Positions 1 to 6,101 of a stretch of 9,249 nt of DNA are shown here, piece by piece (the stretch's first letter is position 1; the number at the start of each line of letters is the position of its first letter). Below the pieces are notes generated by a model. The model was not told the DNA's origin and ran no database searches. It worked only from the letters and a program-made list of their open reading frames with translations. The stretch is from an uncultured Clostridia bacterium (GTDB lineage Bacteria > Bacillota > Clostridia > UBA1381). The stretch spans positions 1-9,249 of the forward strand of contig CAJUFV010000006.1 in assembly GCA_910585795.1 (NCBI GenBank), written 5' to 3'. Both the position numbers and the translations under genes were made by a program.

Positions 1-2
1 AC

Positions 3-71
3 GGACTTGTCTACGGACGGATGTCCAAGGAGGAATACGTCAGACCTTGCACTCTCATTATAGCAGTTTAA
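3..71 (+). CDS. possible C-terminal tail of an unidentified gene (5' end outside window)
   Basis: Frame 3 is open from the window edge to a TAA at 69-71 and reads GLVYGRMSKEEYVRPCTLIIAV. This looks more protein-like than the other two frames. The stretch is also visibly richer in G+C than the AT-rich spacer that follows, and it ends 78 bases before the methyltransferase start. I do not recognise the family. Only 22 residues are visible, so it may be chance. If real, it would be the gene upstream of the methyltransferase on the same strand. Confidence 0.3.
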   Translation, partial: GLVYGRMSKEEYVRPCTLIIAV

Positions 72-149
72 GCAACAAGATGGATATATACACGACTGGT
101 TGTCGTGTGATTTACCCATAAATTTATTATAGTAGGAGGAAAAATTATA

Positions 150-1712
150 ATGCCGATTAAATACGTGCCGTTTGTTCCGGAACCGATAGAAGGACAGGCA
201 GTTCTCCAGAATTTCAACCGAATATTGAAATATAAAGGTTCTGATGAAGCAAATATGATTTTAGAAAGAGGTATGCCCTTATATGAATTAGAAAAACAGG
301 AAACAGTAGGCGAAAATCCTAACGGCAATATGGTTATACGCGGTGAGTGTGTGTCCGCTTGCGCTTATCTGAAAGAAAAAGGTATTCAAGCAGACCTTGT
401 TTACATAGACCCGCCGTTTGCAAGCGGTGCAGATTACGCTAAAAAGGTTTATATACGCCGTAATCCGAAGGTGGCTGAGGCCGTTGCTAAAGCTGAAGAA
501 GAATTAAATATTGACGAGCTAAAAGCATTTGAAGAAAAAATGTACGGTGATATATGGGAAAAAGAAAAATATCTTAACTGGATGTATGAAAACTTAATGG
601 CAATAAAATCTATAATGAGTGAAACAGCATCAATTTATGTGCATTTGGATTGGCATATTGGACATTATGTAAAAATATTACTTGACGAGATTTTTGGCGA
701 GGATAATTTTAGAAATGAAATTGTTTGGCAAAAAATAAAGGCAGCAAAAAAACAAGCAGATACATACGGAAATGTTCATGATAGTATTTTTTATTATTCT
801 TTGAATCCATATAATTATTTTCATAATAAACAGTATAAAGAATATTCAAAAGATTTAATTGAATCTCATTATAATCGTAAAGATGAAAATGGACGCGCTT
901 ATACTGATGATAGCTTTACGCAAACAGGACAAGGTCCTGCAAGAGATTTTGGTGAATATGGGATTCTTGAGCCACCATCAGGTAAACACTGGATTTGGTC
1001 ACAAGAGAAGATTAATGAGGGCTTGAAGAACGGAATGATTATTTTCACTTCAAATGGTACACCTAGAGTAAAACGTTATCTTGATGAAAGAGCAGGAATT
1101 GCTATAAGCGATATTTGGACAGACATTTTTCCTGTAAACTCACAGGCAATAGAAGCAGAAGATTATGCAACTCAAAAACCTGAAACATTACTTGATAGAA
1201 TTATAAAAGCATCATCAAATGAGAACATGGTTGTAGCTGATTTCTTTGGCGGCAGTGGTGTTACGGCGGCAGTCGCAAATAAGCTGGGCAGAAAATTTAT
1301 TCATTGTGATATAGGTATAAACTCAATTCAAACCACGCGCGACCGATTAAAGACTGACGGCGCGGAATTTGATGTTCTTGAAATAAAGGATGGAGTACAG
1401 CTTTACCGTAACCCTGTGCAAACTATGGATAAAATAAAATCATTGATTCCCGGACTGAAAAATGAAGATTCCCTTGACGAGTTCTGGGAAGGCGCCATCT
1501 CAGACAGTAAGTACGGAACAGTGCCTGTTTATGTGCCTAATTTAATGGATAGCTCTACAAAATTACTTGATAAAGTGTTAATGAACCGCATAATTTATCA
1601 TGCGATTCCTGACCTTGACGATTATGTCAAAAAAGTCATTGTTACTATGTTGATATTACAAGTGAAAAAGAAATACAGAAATTCATTGAAGAAGATGACA
1701 GTACAATGGTAG
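150..1712 (+). CDS. site-specific adenine DNA methyltransferase (beta class, type III Mod-like), C-terminus frameshifted
   Basis: Predicted S-adenosylmethionine-dependent N6-adenine DNA methyltransferase (N6_N4_Mtase fold). Seen in the 520-residue product: catalytic motif IV as DLVYIDPPF (DPPF at 87-90), then a long variable segment (about 185-335) that should be the target-recognition domain, then TQKPETLLDRII and the AdoMet-binding motif I DFFGGSG (364-370). Motif IV before TRD before motif I is the beta-class order, as in type III Mod subunits. The start is supported by AGGAGGA at 134-140, 9 bases before the ATG. The last 22 residues (KKYRNSLKKMTVQW end) are low-complexity and out of frame. 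From about base 1643 the real continuation is in another frame (see 1706-2155), so this copy is truncated at about residue 498 of an expected 668. Both catalytic motifs are intact, so some activity is possible. No restriction subunit is visible in the window. Confidence 0.85.
   Translation: MPIKYVPFVPEPIEGQAVLQNFNRILKYKGSDEANMILERGMPLYELEKQETVGENPNGNMVIRGECVSACAYLKEKGIQADLVYIDPPFASGADYAKKVYIRRNPKVAEAVAKAEEELNIDELKAFEEKMYGDIWEKEKYLNWMYENLMAIKSIMSETASIYVHLDWHIGHYVKILLDEIFGEDNFRNEIVWQKIKAAKKQADTYGNVHDSIFYYSLNPYNYFHNKQYKEYSKDLIESHYNRKDENGRAYTDDSFTQTGQGPARDFGEYGILEPPSGKHWIWSQEKINEGLKNGMIIFTSNGTPRVKRYLDERAGIAISDIWTDIFPVNSQAIEAEDYATQKPETLLDRIIKASSNENMVVADFFGGSGVTAAVANKLGRKFIHCDIGINSIQTTRDRLKTDGAEFDVLEIKDGVQLYRNPVQTMDKIKSLIPGLKNEDSLDEFWEGAISDSKYGTVPVYVPNLMDSSTKLLDKVLMNRIIYHAIPDLDDYVKKVIVTMLILQVKKKYRNSLKKMTVQW
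1641..1645 (+). other. frameshift point in the methyltransferase gene
   Basis: The bases read GTTAC. Adding one T (GTTTAC) makes the protein run VKKVIVYYVDITSEKEIQKF and on without a break into the frame of 1706-2155. This strand-like, hydrophobic-then-polar sequence is far more natural than the out-of-frame version. It is therefore a one-base loss (in the cell or in the assembly) or a site needing a -1 shift. An in-frame C AAA AAA heptamer lies just upstream at 1628-1634. Confidence 0.8.
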
Positions 1713-2155
1713 AAATTGAACTGCGTGATTTAAAAACGATATTAGATGATGTTGTCGCGGAGGACTATGCCGAGTTTCATATTGCTGAAACCAAAGAAGA
1801 TTTATTACAAGGATATAATACTGTTATTGATAATTTTGTAAGCGACCGCGTTAACCAAAAAATCATTGAATTTAATGAAAAGGCGTTTAAAAATTCATCA
1901 GAAAAGAAGCCGTATAATCCTATTGAAATAAGTGAGAATGGCTTAGAGTTAATTGAATTTTTAAGCCTTGATTGCACCGCTGACAAAGGTGAATGGCATT
2001 CGGACAGTGAAACTAAAATTGATAAAAATGGATATGTCATAGAAAACGGACAAAAAACAAAGGAGTTTTGGAACGGAAAAATATATAGCGAAAAACGACC
2101 ATTGCGATTAAAAATTCGTAATATTTGTGGTGATGAAACCGTGTGGAATATATAG
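1706..2155 (+). pseudogene. detached C-terminal part of the methyltransferase
   Basis: This frame is really open from well before the ATG at 1706. From base 1643 it reads YYVDITSEKEIQKF and on through MVEIELRDLKTILDD. It continues for 149 residues after that ATG and ends LKIRNICGDETVWNI. It overlaps the upstream frame by 7 bases. I see no ribosome binding site suited to 1706 (the preceding bases are GATGACAGTACA), and no independent domain start, so it is best read as the C-terminal domain of the gene at 150, cut off by the frameshift. The segment with ENGLELIEFLSLDC, GEWHSDSETKID and the conserved-looking end resembles the C-terminal domain of large Mod-type methyltransferases (recognised from memory, not searched). 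Confidence 0.75.
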
Positions 2156-2224
2156 CATTACAAAGGATAACGGGGAATCTGACAATTTTTGAAAAAATGT
2201 AAAGCAAATCAATAATTTAAAATA

Positions 2225-2374
2225 TTATGTATTGTTTTCCTGACGGGAAAGTATAACCGCGAGCATATCACCAAGAGCTACAAGGTTGGCGGAAAGAATA
2301 GCTATTTCTTCCTTTGTCAAGTGTTCTGTTAACTGACAGGCTATAGCGGATAAAAGAAATAAATCCGGACACAC
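2225..2374 (-). CDS. small conserved-looking protein, 49 residues, GTG start
   Basis: A short gene with a GTG start at 2374-2372 and a TAA at 2227-2225. It begins MCPDLFLLSAIACQLTEHLT and continues KEEIAILSANLVALGDMLAV, ending SRQENNT. The ribosome site AGAGGTG (2381-2387) is 6 bases from the GTG, which fixes the start. The sequence is amphipathic helix, a TKEE turn, then a second helix. It has the look of the small two-helix DUF-type proteins common in Clostridia (I am reminded of DUF6774-like proteins, but cannot confirm). Function unknown. It lies downstream of, and co-directional with, the Cys-rich peptide gene, with 110 bases between. No signal peptide or obvious membrane span. Confidence 0.65.
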   Translation of the reverse strand: MCPDLFLLSAIACQLTEHLTKEEIAILSANLVALGDMLAVILSRQENNT

Positions 2375-2380
2375 AATAAG

Positions 2381-2387
2381 CACCTCT
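2381..2387 (-). promoter_or_regulatory. ribosome binding site fixing the GTG start at 2374
   Basis: On the - strand the bases read AGAGGTG, 6 bases before GTG. The nearby TTG (2376-2374) is in a frame that stops quickly, so the GTG is the only start giving a sensible product. Confidence 0.55.
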
Positions 2388-2449
2388 TTTTATATTATGA
2401 TATGAGAAATAGTTTCACCTAGAAGAAAGGATAATTTATATATATGTAT

Positions 2450-2468
2450 GACGGGAAAAAATCCCGTC
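2450..2468 (-). terminator. 7-bp hairpin after the Cys-rich peptide gene
   Basis: GACGGGA (2450-2456) pairs perfectly with TCCCGTC (2462-2468) around a 5-base loop. It sits 17 bases past the stop of the Cys-rich gene and upstream of the 49-residue gene. There is no clean T-run after it on the - strand (ATACATATATAT follows), so termination may be weak or partial, or the hairpin may process or stabilise a shared transcript. Confidence 0.4.
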
Positions 2469-2484
2469 TAAGAATAGCATAGAA

Positions 2485-2586
2485 TTAACAGCAGCAATTA
2501 TTTCTACAGCAATTATTTCTACAGCTTCTATTTCTGCAATTTCTGTTTCTATTGCGTCTTCTACAGCAACAGCAGCATCTATTCAT
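2485..2586 (-). CDS. Cys/Arg/Asn-rich microprotein, 33 residues
   Basis: ATG at 2586-2584, TAA at 2487-2485. The product begins MNRCCCCCRRRNRNRN and ends CCRNNCCRNNCCC-like (RNNCCRNNCCC). By my count it has 12 Cys, 10 Arg, 9 Asn, 1 Ser and the initiator Met: five amino-acid kinds only. A ribosome site AAAGGA (2595-2600) lies 8 bases before the ATG. The opposite strand is open here too but has no ATG/GTG/TTG start, which favours this strand. The C-terminal half is built on a CCRNN repeat. Function unknown. Strongly basic, Cys-dense small proteins of this sort would suit metal binding, nucleic-acid binding or disulfide cross-linking, for example in a spore coat; that is inference. A sigma-K-like promoter lies about 45 bases upstream. 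Confidence 0.65.
   Translation of the reverse strand: MNRCCCCCRRRNRNRNCRNRSCRNNCCRNNCCC
2496..2525 (-). repeat. tandem 15-bp repeat inside the Cys-rich gene
   Basis: Two exact copies of AATTATTTCTACAGC (+ strand), at 2496-2510 and 2511-2525, in phase with the codons. They encode the repeated C-C/S-R-N-N unit, so the peptide can grow or shrink by five residues through slippage. Confidence 0.75.
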
Positions 2587-2630
2587 AAATATCATCCTTT
2601 CATAATAAAATCCCTCATAGAGGCTATTAA

Positions 2631-2658
2631 TATATTATGAATAAAGTAATGATTGTGT
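2631..2658 (-). promoter_or_regulatory. candidate sigma-K-type promoter for the Cys-rich peptide
   Basis: The - strand reads AC (2658-2657), 17 bases, then CATAATATA (2639-2631). This matches the Bacillus sigma-K pattern AC-N17-CATANNNTA exactly as I recall it. It lies about 45 bases before the ATG at 2586. The region is very AT-rich, so a chance match is quite possible. Confidence 0.3.
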
Positions 2659-2730
2659 GTATAAATACAGATATTTAAGAGGTATCGGATAAAGGATGTG
2701 AACCAAGGCGCGTGCTGATAGGGCGGGATA

Positions 2731-3264
2731 TTATAATTTACATTCCATCTGACAGTCATACGGTTCTGCCTCAACATGCTTTAAATTATATATCTGAGCC
2801 TCAGTACATCCCATAGCTTTATAAAATGCCTGGGTTTCAACAGCGGAATGGGCTGATATGTATAGCTTTTGCGCGCCTTTACTTTTTGCCCATTCTTTTG
2901 CCGCTTCAAAAAGCGTCTTGCCTATACCATGACCGCGCATATCTGATGATACATGAATACTGGACAGGTCAATATATTTTTGTTTTTCATTGAATAAATC
3001 AGGTTCGACAGATACAAACCCCTTTAATTTATTATCCTGAAAGGCTGCGTATACAAATCCGCCGGAGGCAGCGGTATTTTTTAAGCAGGAAATCAGTGTT
3101 TGATAATCAGCTTCAGACCAGTCATCTATGAATGGGTCATCTTTAATTATCCATTTGTTATTTTCTTTTCTTCTGCATTTTGTTACAATCTGACGTCGTA
3201 TGAAGCTGTTAAACAACTCTCTGCATATTTCGTCCTCTTGTAAAGCTCTGTAAATAATATTCAT
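2731..3264 (-). CDS. GNAT-family N-acetyltransferase
   Basis: A 177-residue acetyl-CoA-dependent acetyltransferase of unknown substrate. The GNAT core is clear: strand FVYAAFQDNKLKGFVSV (70-86), then strand IDLSSIHVS (98-106) leading into motif A as R110-GHGIGK (R/Q-x-x-G-x-G/A, the pyrophosphate-binding loop), helix TLFEAAKEWAKSKG, strand KLYISAHS (133-140), then ETQAFYKAMGC (143-153), whose Tyr148 is at the usual general-acid position. Length is normal. Its ATG overlaps the aroK stop in ATGA (3264-3261), so it is almost surely translated with aroK as the last gene of the aroE-aroK transcript. Nothing shows a role in aromatic synthesis. No convincing terminator follows. Confidence 0.88.
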   Translation of the reverse strand: MNIIYRALQEDEICRELFNSFIRRQIVTKCRRKENNKWIIKDDPFIDDWSEADYQTLISCLKNTAASGGFVYAAFQDNKLKGFVSVEPDLFNEKQKYIDLSSIHVSSDMRGHGIGKTLFEAAKEWAKSKGAQKLYISAHSAVETQAFYKAMGCTEAQIYNLKHVEAEPYDCQMECKL

Positions 3265-3776
3265 TTTATTTCTTTTCTTTCCATTATTTTAAGAATTTCC
3301 TCGGCGTATGAATCTGGGGTTCTGCCATGTATAATTTTTATAACATAATCACAGTCCGCGTAAAAGGGCTGTCTCTCATGAAAACGTTTTTTTATATTTT
3401 CAAGACTGTCATGCTTTAAAAGAGGTCTTGTTTTTCTGGCCGCTTCAAGTCTGTCCGCAATAACAGAGAAGTCAGGCGACAGATTAAAAATAACACCTGA
3501 TTTTCTAAGCGCTGTCATATTAGCTTTTTTCAGTACAGCGCCGCCGCCTGTAGAAATGACCATATTATTAAGATTGGCGGCTTCGGCAATAATTTCACAT
3601 TCAATTTTTCTAAAATATTCTTCGCCGTATTTATCAAAAATTTCATTTATAGTCATTCGCATTTTATTTACAATCATATCATCAGTGTCGGCCAGCTTGT
3701 ATGCGGAAAGTCTGGCAATGGATTTGCTTATCTCCGTTTTTCCTGACGCCATAAAGCCGGTAAGAACTATATTCAT
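3261..3776 (-). CDS. aroK: shikimate kinase
   Basis: Phosphorylates shikimate to shikimate 3-phosphate with ATP (step 5 of the shikimate pathway, cytoplasm). Seen in 171 residues: Walker A GFMASGKT (7-14); shikimate-binding DTDD (30-33); FRKIE with R56; the GGG loop STGGGA (75-80); lid residue R117 in RPLL; R135 in ERQPFY. All key residues of the family are present and the length is typical. The gene overlaps aroE upstream and the GNAT gene downstream, each by ATGA, which indicates translational coupling. Its own ATG is at 3776-3774. Confidence 0.95.
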   Translation of the reverse strand: MNIVLTGFMASGKTEISKSIARLSAYKLADTDDMIVNKMRMTINEIFDKYGEEYFRKIECEIIAEAANLNNMVISTGGGAVLKKANMTALRKSGVIFNLSPDFSVIADRLEAARKTRPLLKHDSLENIKKRFHERQPFYADCDYVIKIIHGRTPDSYAEEILKIMERKEIK

Positions 3777-4630
3777 CGTCTAAACACCTCTTTTTTTATC
3801 CGCTCGCCCATATCGTCGGGAAGCTTTATATCAGTAAACAGCTCATAGGCAATAATTCCCTGATATATAAGCATTCCAAGACCATTTAAAGTTCTTGCGC
3901 CTTTTTTTCGTGCTTCATTAAGGAAAAGCGTTTCGTCAGGATTGTAAATCATATCAATTACAGCAGTATTTTTATTAATGAATGATAAATCCTGTATTTC
4001 ATCAATACTGTCGATAGGCAGGATATTTTCCTGAGGCTCCATGCCCGCCGAGGTAGTATTAATGACAATATCAAAGTCAAGCGAGGTAATTTCTGAGGCA
4101 ATATGAAAATTTTTTACAGTCATTATATCACGCGCGATAGCTTCGGCTTTGTTTTTTGTACGGTTTACGATTGTTATTGCTGCCGCTTCATGCTCTATAA
4201 GCTTTATAACCACTGGACGCACAACGCCTCCGGCTCCGATTATAAGAATTTTACTTCCTTTAATTTGTATATTCGCTTTTAATAGTGACATACAAAATCC
4301 ATCTGCGTCAGTATTGTAGCCACAGAGCCTGCCGTCACGATTAACAACAGTATTTACCGAGCCAAGCTCCTTTGCGGTATCTGATATGTAATCAAGATAT
4401 TGCATTACGTTAATCTTATGGGGCGCGGTTACATTTATTCCTTTTATATTAAGAGCGCGTATTCCGTCAATTGCGGCGGCAAGATTTTTCGGTGGTACGC
4501 ACCACGCACTGTATATATAGTTGCTATGTATTGTATCGGATATAAAATTGTGCATTCCCGGCGAGAAGGTATGCTCAATTGGATATCCGATTATACCAAG
4601 CTGTTGAGTATGTCCGTCTATTTCAAACAT
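3773..4630 (-). CDS. aroE: shikimate dehydrogenase
   Basis: NADP-dependent reduction of 3-dehydroshikimate to shikimate. Start: I prefer the ATG at 4630-4628 (285 residues), because GGAG (4639-4642) is 8 bases before it. The in-frame ATG at 4648 (291 residues) has no ribosome site and would lie only a few bases after the predicted transcript start. Numbering from 4630: substrate loop EHTFSPGMHN (19-28), NVTAPHK with catalytic K72, SVNT (91-94), NTDADGF with catalytic D108, the nucleotide loop GAGGVVRP (132-139), NADP-selecting NRT (156-158), and NGLGMLIYQG (249-258) with Q257. Oddities: Thr21 where most members have Ser (HSxSP), Ala in APHK instead of Val, and VVRP instead of the usual AAxA. 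First gene of the aroE-aroK-GNAT operon. Confidence 0.94.
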   Translation of the reverse strand: MFEIDGHTQQLGIIGYPIEHTFSPGMHNFISDTIHSNYIYSAWCVPPKNLAAAIDGIRALNIKGINVTAPHKINVMQYLDYISDTAKELGSVNTVVNRDGRLCGYNTDADGFCMSLLKANIQIKGSKILIIGAGGVVRPVVIKLIEHEAAAITIVNRTKNKAEAIARDIMTVKNFHIASEITSLDFDIVINTTSAGMEPQENILPIDSIDEIQDLSFINKNTAVIDMIYNPDETLFLNEARKKGARTLNGLGMLIYQGIIAYELFTDIKLPDDMGERIKKEVFRR

Positions 4631-4638
4631 TTTTGTTT

Positions 4639-4642
4639 CTCC
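4639..4642 (-). promoter_or_regulatory. ribosome binding site deciding the aroE start
   Basis: GGAG on the - strand, 8 bases before the ATG at 4630. It lies downstream of the other in-frame ATG (4648), so it argues for the shorter product. Confidence 0.65.
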
Positions 4643-4658
4643 GTTCATTTTTAAAAAT

Positions 4659-4687
4659 AGTATAGCATATTTTTTTTGTTTTGAACA
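4659..4687 (-). promoter_or_regulatory. extended -10 promoter of aroE-aroK-GNAT
   Basis: The - strand reads TGCTATACT (4667-4659), a TGN-extended -10 with 5 of 6 bases of TATAAT. The -35 at 17 bases is weak (TGTTCA, 4687-4682), as is common with extended -10 sites. Predicted start of transcription is near 4652, which gives a leader of about 22 bases to the ATG at 4630. Confidence 0.55.
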
Positions 4688-4704
4688 GAGAAAATGGTAA
4701 AAAA

Positions 4705-5061
4705 TTATTTTTTGGGTTTAGAGCGGAATATAATAGAAACGAGAAAACCAAAAATAAGAGCGGCACATATGCCTCCGGCTCCCGCGGTAAAGCCGCCGGT
4801 GAATACGCCCAGAAATCCGTTTTCTGTTACAGCCTTATGCACACCTTTGCAGAGATTATAGCCAAAACCTGTAAGAGGTACAGTTGCGCCTGCTCCGGCA
4901 TAGTCAACAAGAGGAGCATATATGCCTATAAGCTGTAGAAATACCCCAAGAACAACGAAGGTTACAAGTATTCTTGCAGGTGTAAGCTTTGTTTTATCAA
5001 TTAAAATCTGACCTGCCGCGCAGATTAATCCGCCTACTATGAACGCTTTAAGAAAAATCAT
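4705..5061 (-). CDS. spoVAE: stage V sporulation protein AE (SpoVAE/AEb type)
   Basis: Inner forespore membrane protein of the SpoVA channel, which moves dipicolinic acid (DPA) into the forespore and out at germination. 118 residues, close to Bacillus SpoVAEb. It starts MIFLKAFIVGGLICAAGQIL and carries LTPARIL (26-32), IYAPLVDYAGAGATVPLTGF (47-66) and an Ala/Gly/Phe-rich end (GFLVSIIF) with a basic tail. Membrane segments at roughly 4-22, 30-48, 83-112. Shares the AGAG-x-x-VPxTGF signature with SpoVAC, its paralogue. AAAGGAG lies 8 bases before the ATG. 16 bases after spoVAD; last gene of the operon. Confidence 0.94.
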   Translation of the reverse strand: MIFLKAFIVGGLICAAGQILIDKTKLTPARILVTFVVLGVFLQLIGIYAPLVDYAGAGATVPLTGFGYNLCKGVHKAVTENGFLGVFTGGFTAGAGGICAALIFGFLVSIIFRSKPKK

Positions 5062-5077
5062 TTTATATACTCCTTTC

Positions 5078-6085
5078 TTAGTTTTCGATTGCTATAGCGT
5101 GCGCTATAGCGGGAATAGTTTCACCCTGCTGTATAATCATTGGATTCATTAACGCGCCGGTGGCCATAACGAGTATTTTTTTCAGATTATGCTTTTTAAG
5201 CTCTTTATAGATGTATCCGCAGAAAACACTTCCGCAGCATCCGCATCCGCTGCCTCCGGCGTGTACATCCTGTTCCTCTATATTATATATAAGCTTGCCG
5301 CAGTCACGATGATTTTCTCTTATGTCATAGCCTTCTCCCAACATAAGCTCCTGAAGTATATCTGAGCCGATGACACCGAGGTCTCCGGTTATAATCATGT
5401 CATAATCTTCAGGACGCGTACCTGTATCGTGAAAATGAGCGAGAAGTGTATCTATTGCTGCCGGAGCCATTGCCGCGCCCATATTACCTATATCAGTTAC
5501 ACCTTTATCAATAACTTTTCCTGTTGTTACGTGTGTAATTCTGGGACCGCAGCCCTTTGATGAAAGTACAGCACAGCCTGCGCCTGTTACAGTCCATTGC
5601 GCGGATGGAGTACGCTGTCCGCCGTATTCGAGAGGATTTCTGAATTGTCTCTCAGAGGAGCAGAAATGACTGGATGTAAGGCACATAAGATGCTCGGCGT
5701 ATCCGCCGTCAATGAGCATACTGCCAAGTGAAAGGCTTTCTGTCATTGTTGAACATGCTCCGTATAATCCGAAAAATGGAATATCAAGGTCGCGGACGCT
5801 GTAATGCGCTCCCACACATTGATTCAATAAATCTCCTGCAAGTATATAATCTATATCGCCTTGTGCTAAATGGGATTTTTCAAGTGCCAGCATCGCGGTT
5901 TGCTTTTGCAGAGTGCTTTCTGATTTTTCCCATGATTTTTCTCCCAGAGTATCGTCTGTCAGCACAGTATCGAAGCTGTCGCGCAGAGGACCCTGACCCT
6001 CTTTAATTCCTGCGATAGAAGCAGTTTCCATTATCACAGGCTGATTATCAAGCTTTACAGTCTGTCTCCCTATTCTTTTGCTCAT
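5078..6085 (-). CDS. spoVAD: stage V sporulation protein AD
   Basis: Soluble, thiolase-fold component of the SpoVA complex; the Bacillus protein binds DPA directly (known of the family). 335 residues, normal length. Seen: opening KRIGRQTVKLDNQPVIMETA; DYILAGDLLNQ (79-89); the thiolase-like nucleophile region FFGLYGACSTMTES with C111; FRNPLEYGGQRTPSAQWTVT (148-167), then GAGCAVLSS; VIDKGVTDIGNMGAAMAP (191-208); the Cys-rich HAGGSGCGCCGS (275-286); closing ATGALMNP. AAGGAG lies about 10 bases before the ATG at 6085. 16 bases separate it from each neighbour, and the spoVAE ribosome site sits right at its stop. Confidence 0.96.
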   Translation of the reverse strand: MSKRIGRQTVKLDNQPVIMETASIAGIKEGQGPLRDSFDTVLTDDTLGEKSWEKSESTLQKQTAMLALEKSHLAQGDIDYILAGDLLNQCVGAHYSVRDLDIPFFGLYGACSTMTESLSLGSMLIDGGYAEHLMCLTSSHFCSSERQFRNPLEYGGQRTPSAQWTVTGAGCAVLSSKGCGPRITHVTTGKVIDKGVTDIGNMGAAMAPAAIDTLLAHFHDTGTRPEDYDMIITGDLGVIGSDILQELMLGEGYDIRENHRDCGKLIYNIEEQDVHAGGSGCGCCGSVFCGYIYKELKKHNLKKILVMATGALMNPMIIQQGETIPAIAHAIAIEN

Positions 6086-6101
6086 AATCTATCATCTCCT
6101 T

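Noticed and set aside
125..130. TATTAT as a -10 box for the methyltransferase
   Set aside because: It would start transcription inside the ribosome binding site at 134-140, and the -35 spacing is poor.
2452..2640. Plus-strand open frame opposite the Cys-rich gene (Ala/Ser/Ile/Thr-rich)
   Set aside because: It has no ATG, GTG or TTG start with a ribosome site; openness is a by-product of the biased codons on the other strand.
2592..2777. 61-residue open frame on the - strand
   Set aside because: It overlaps the 3' end of the GNAT gene in another frame and has no ribosome site; composition looks random.
4649..4704. Terminator after spoVAE
   Set aside because: T- and A-runs are present but I find no stable stem, so the operon's end is not marked here.
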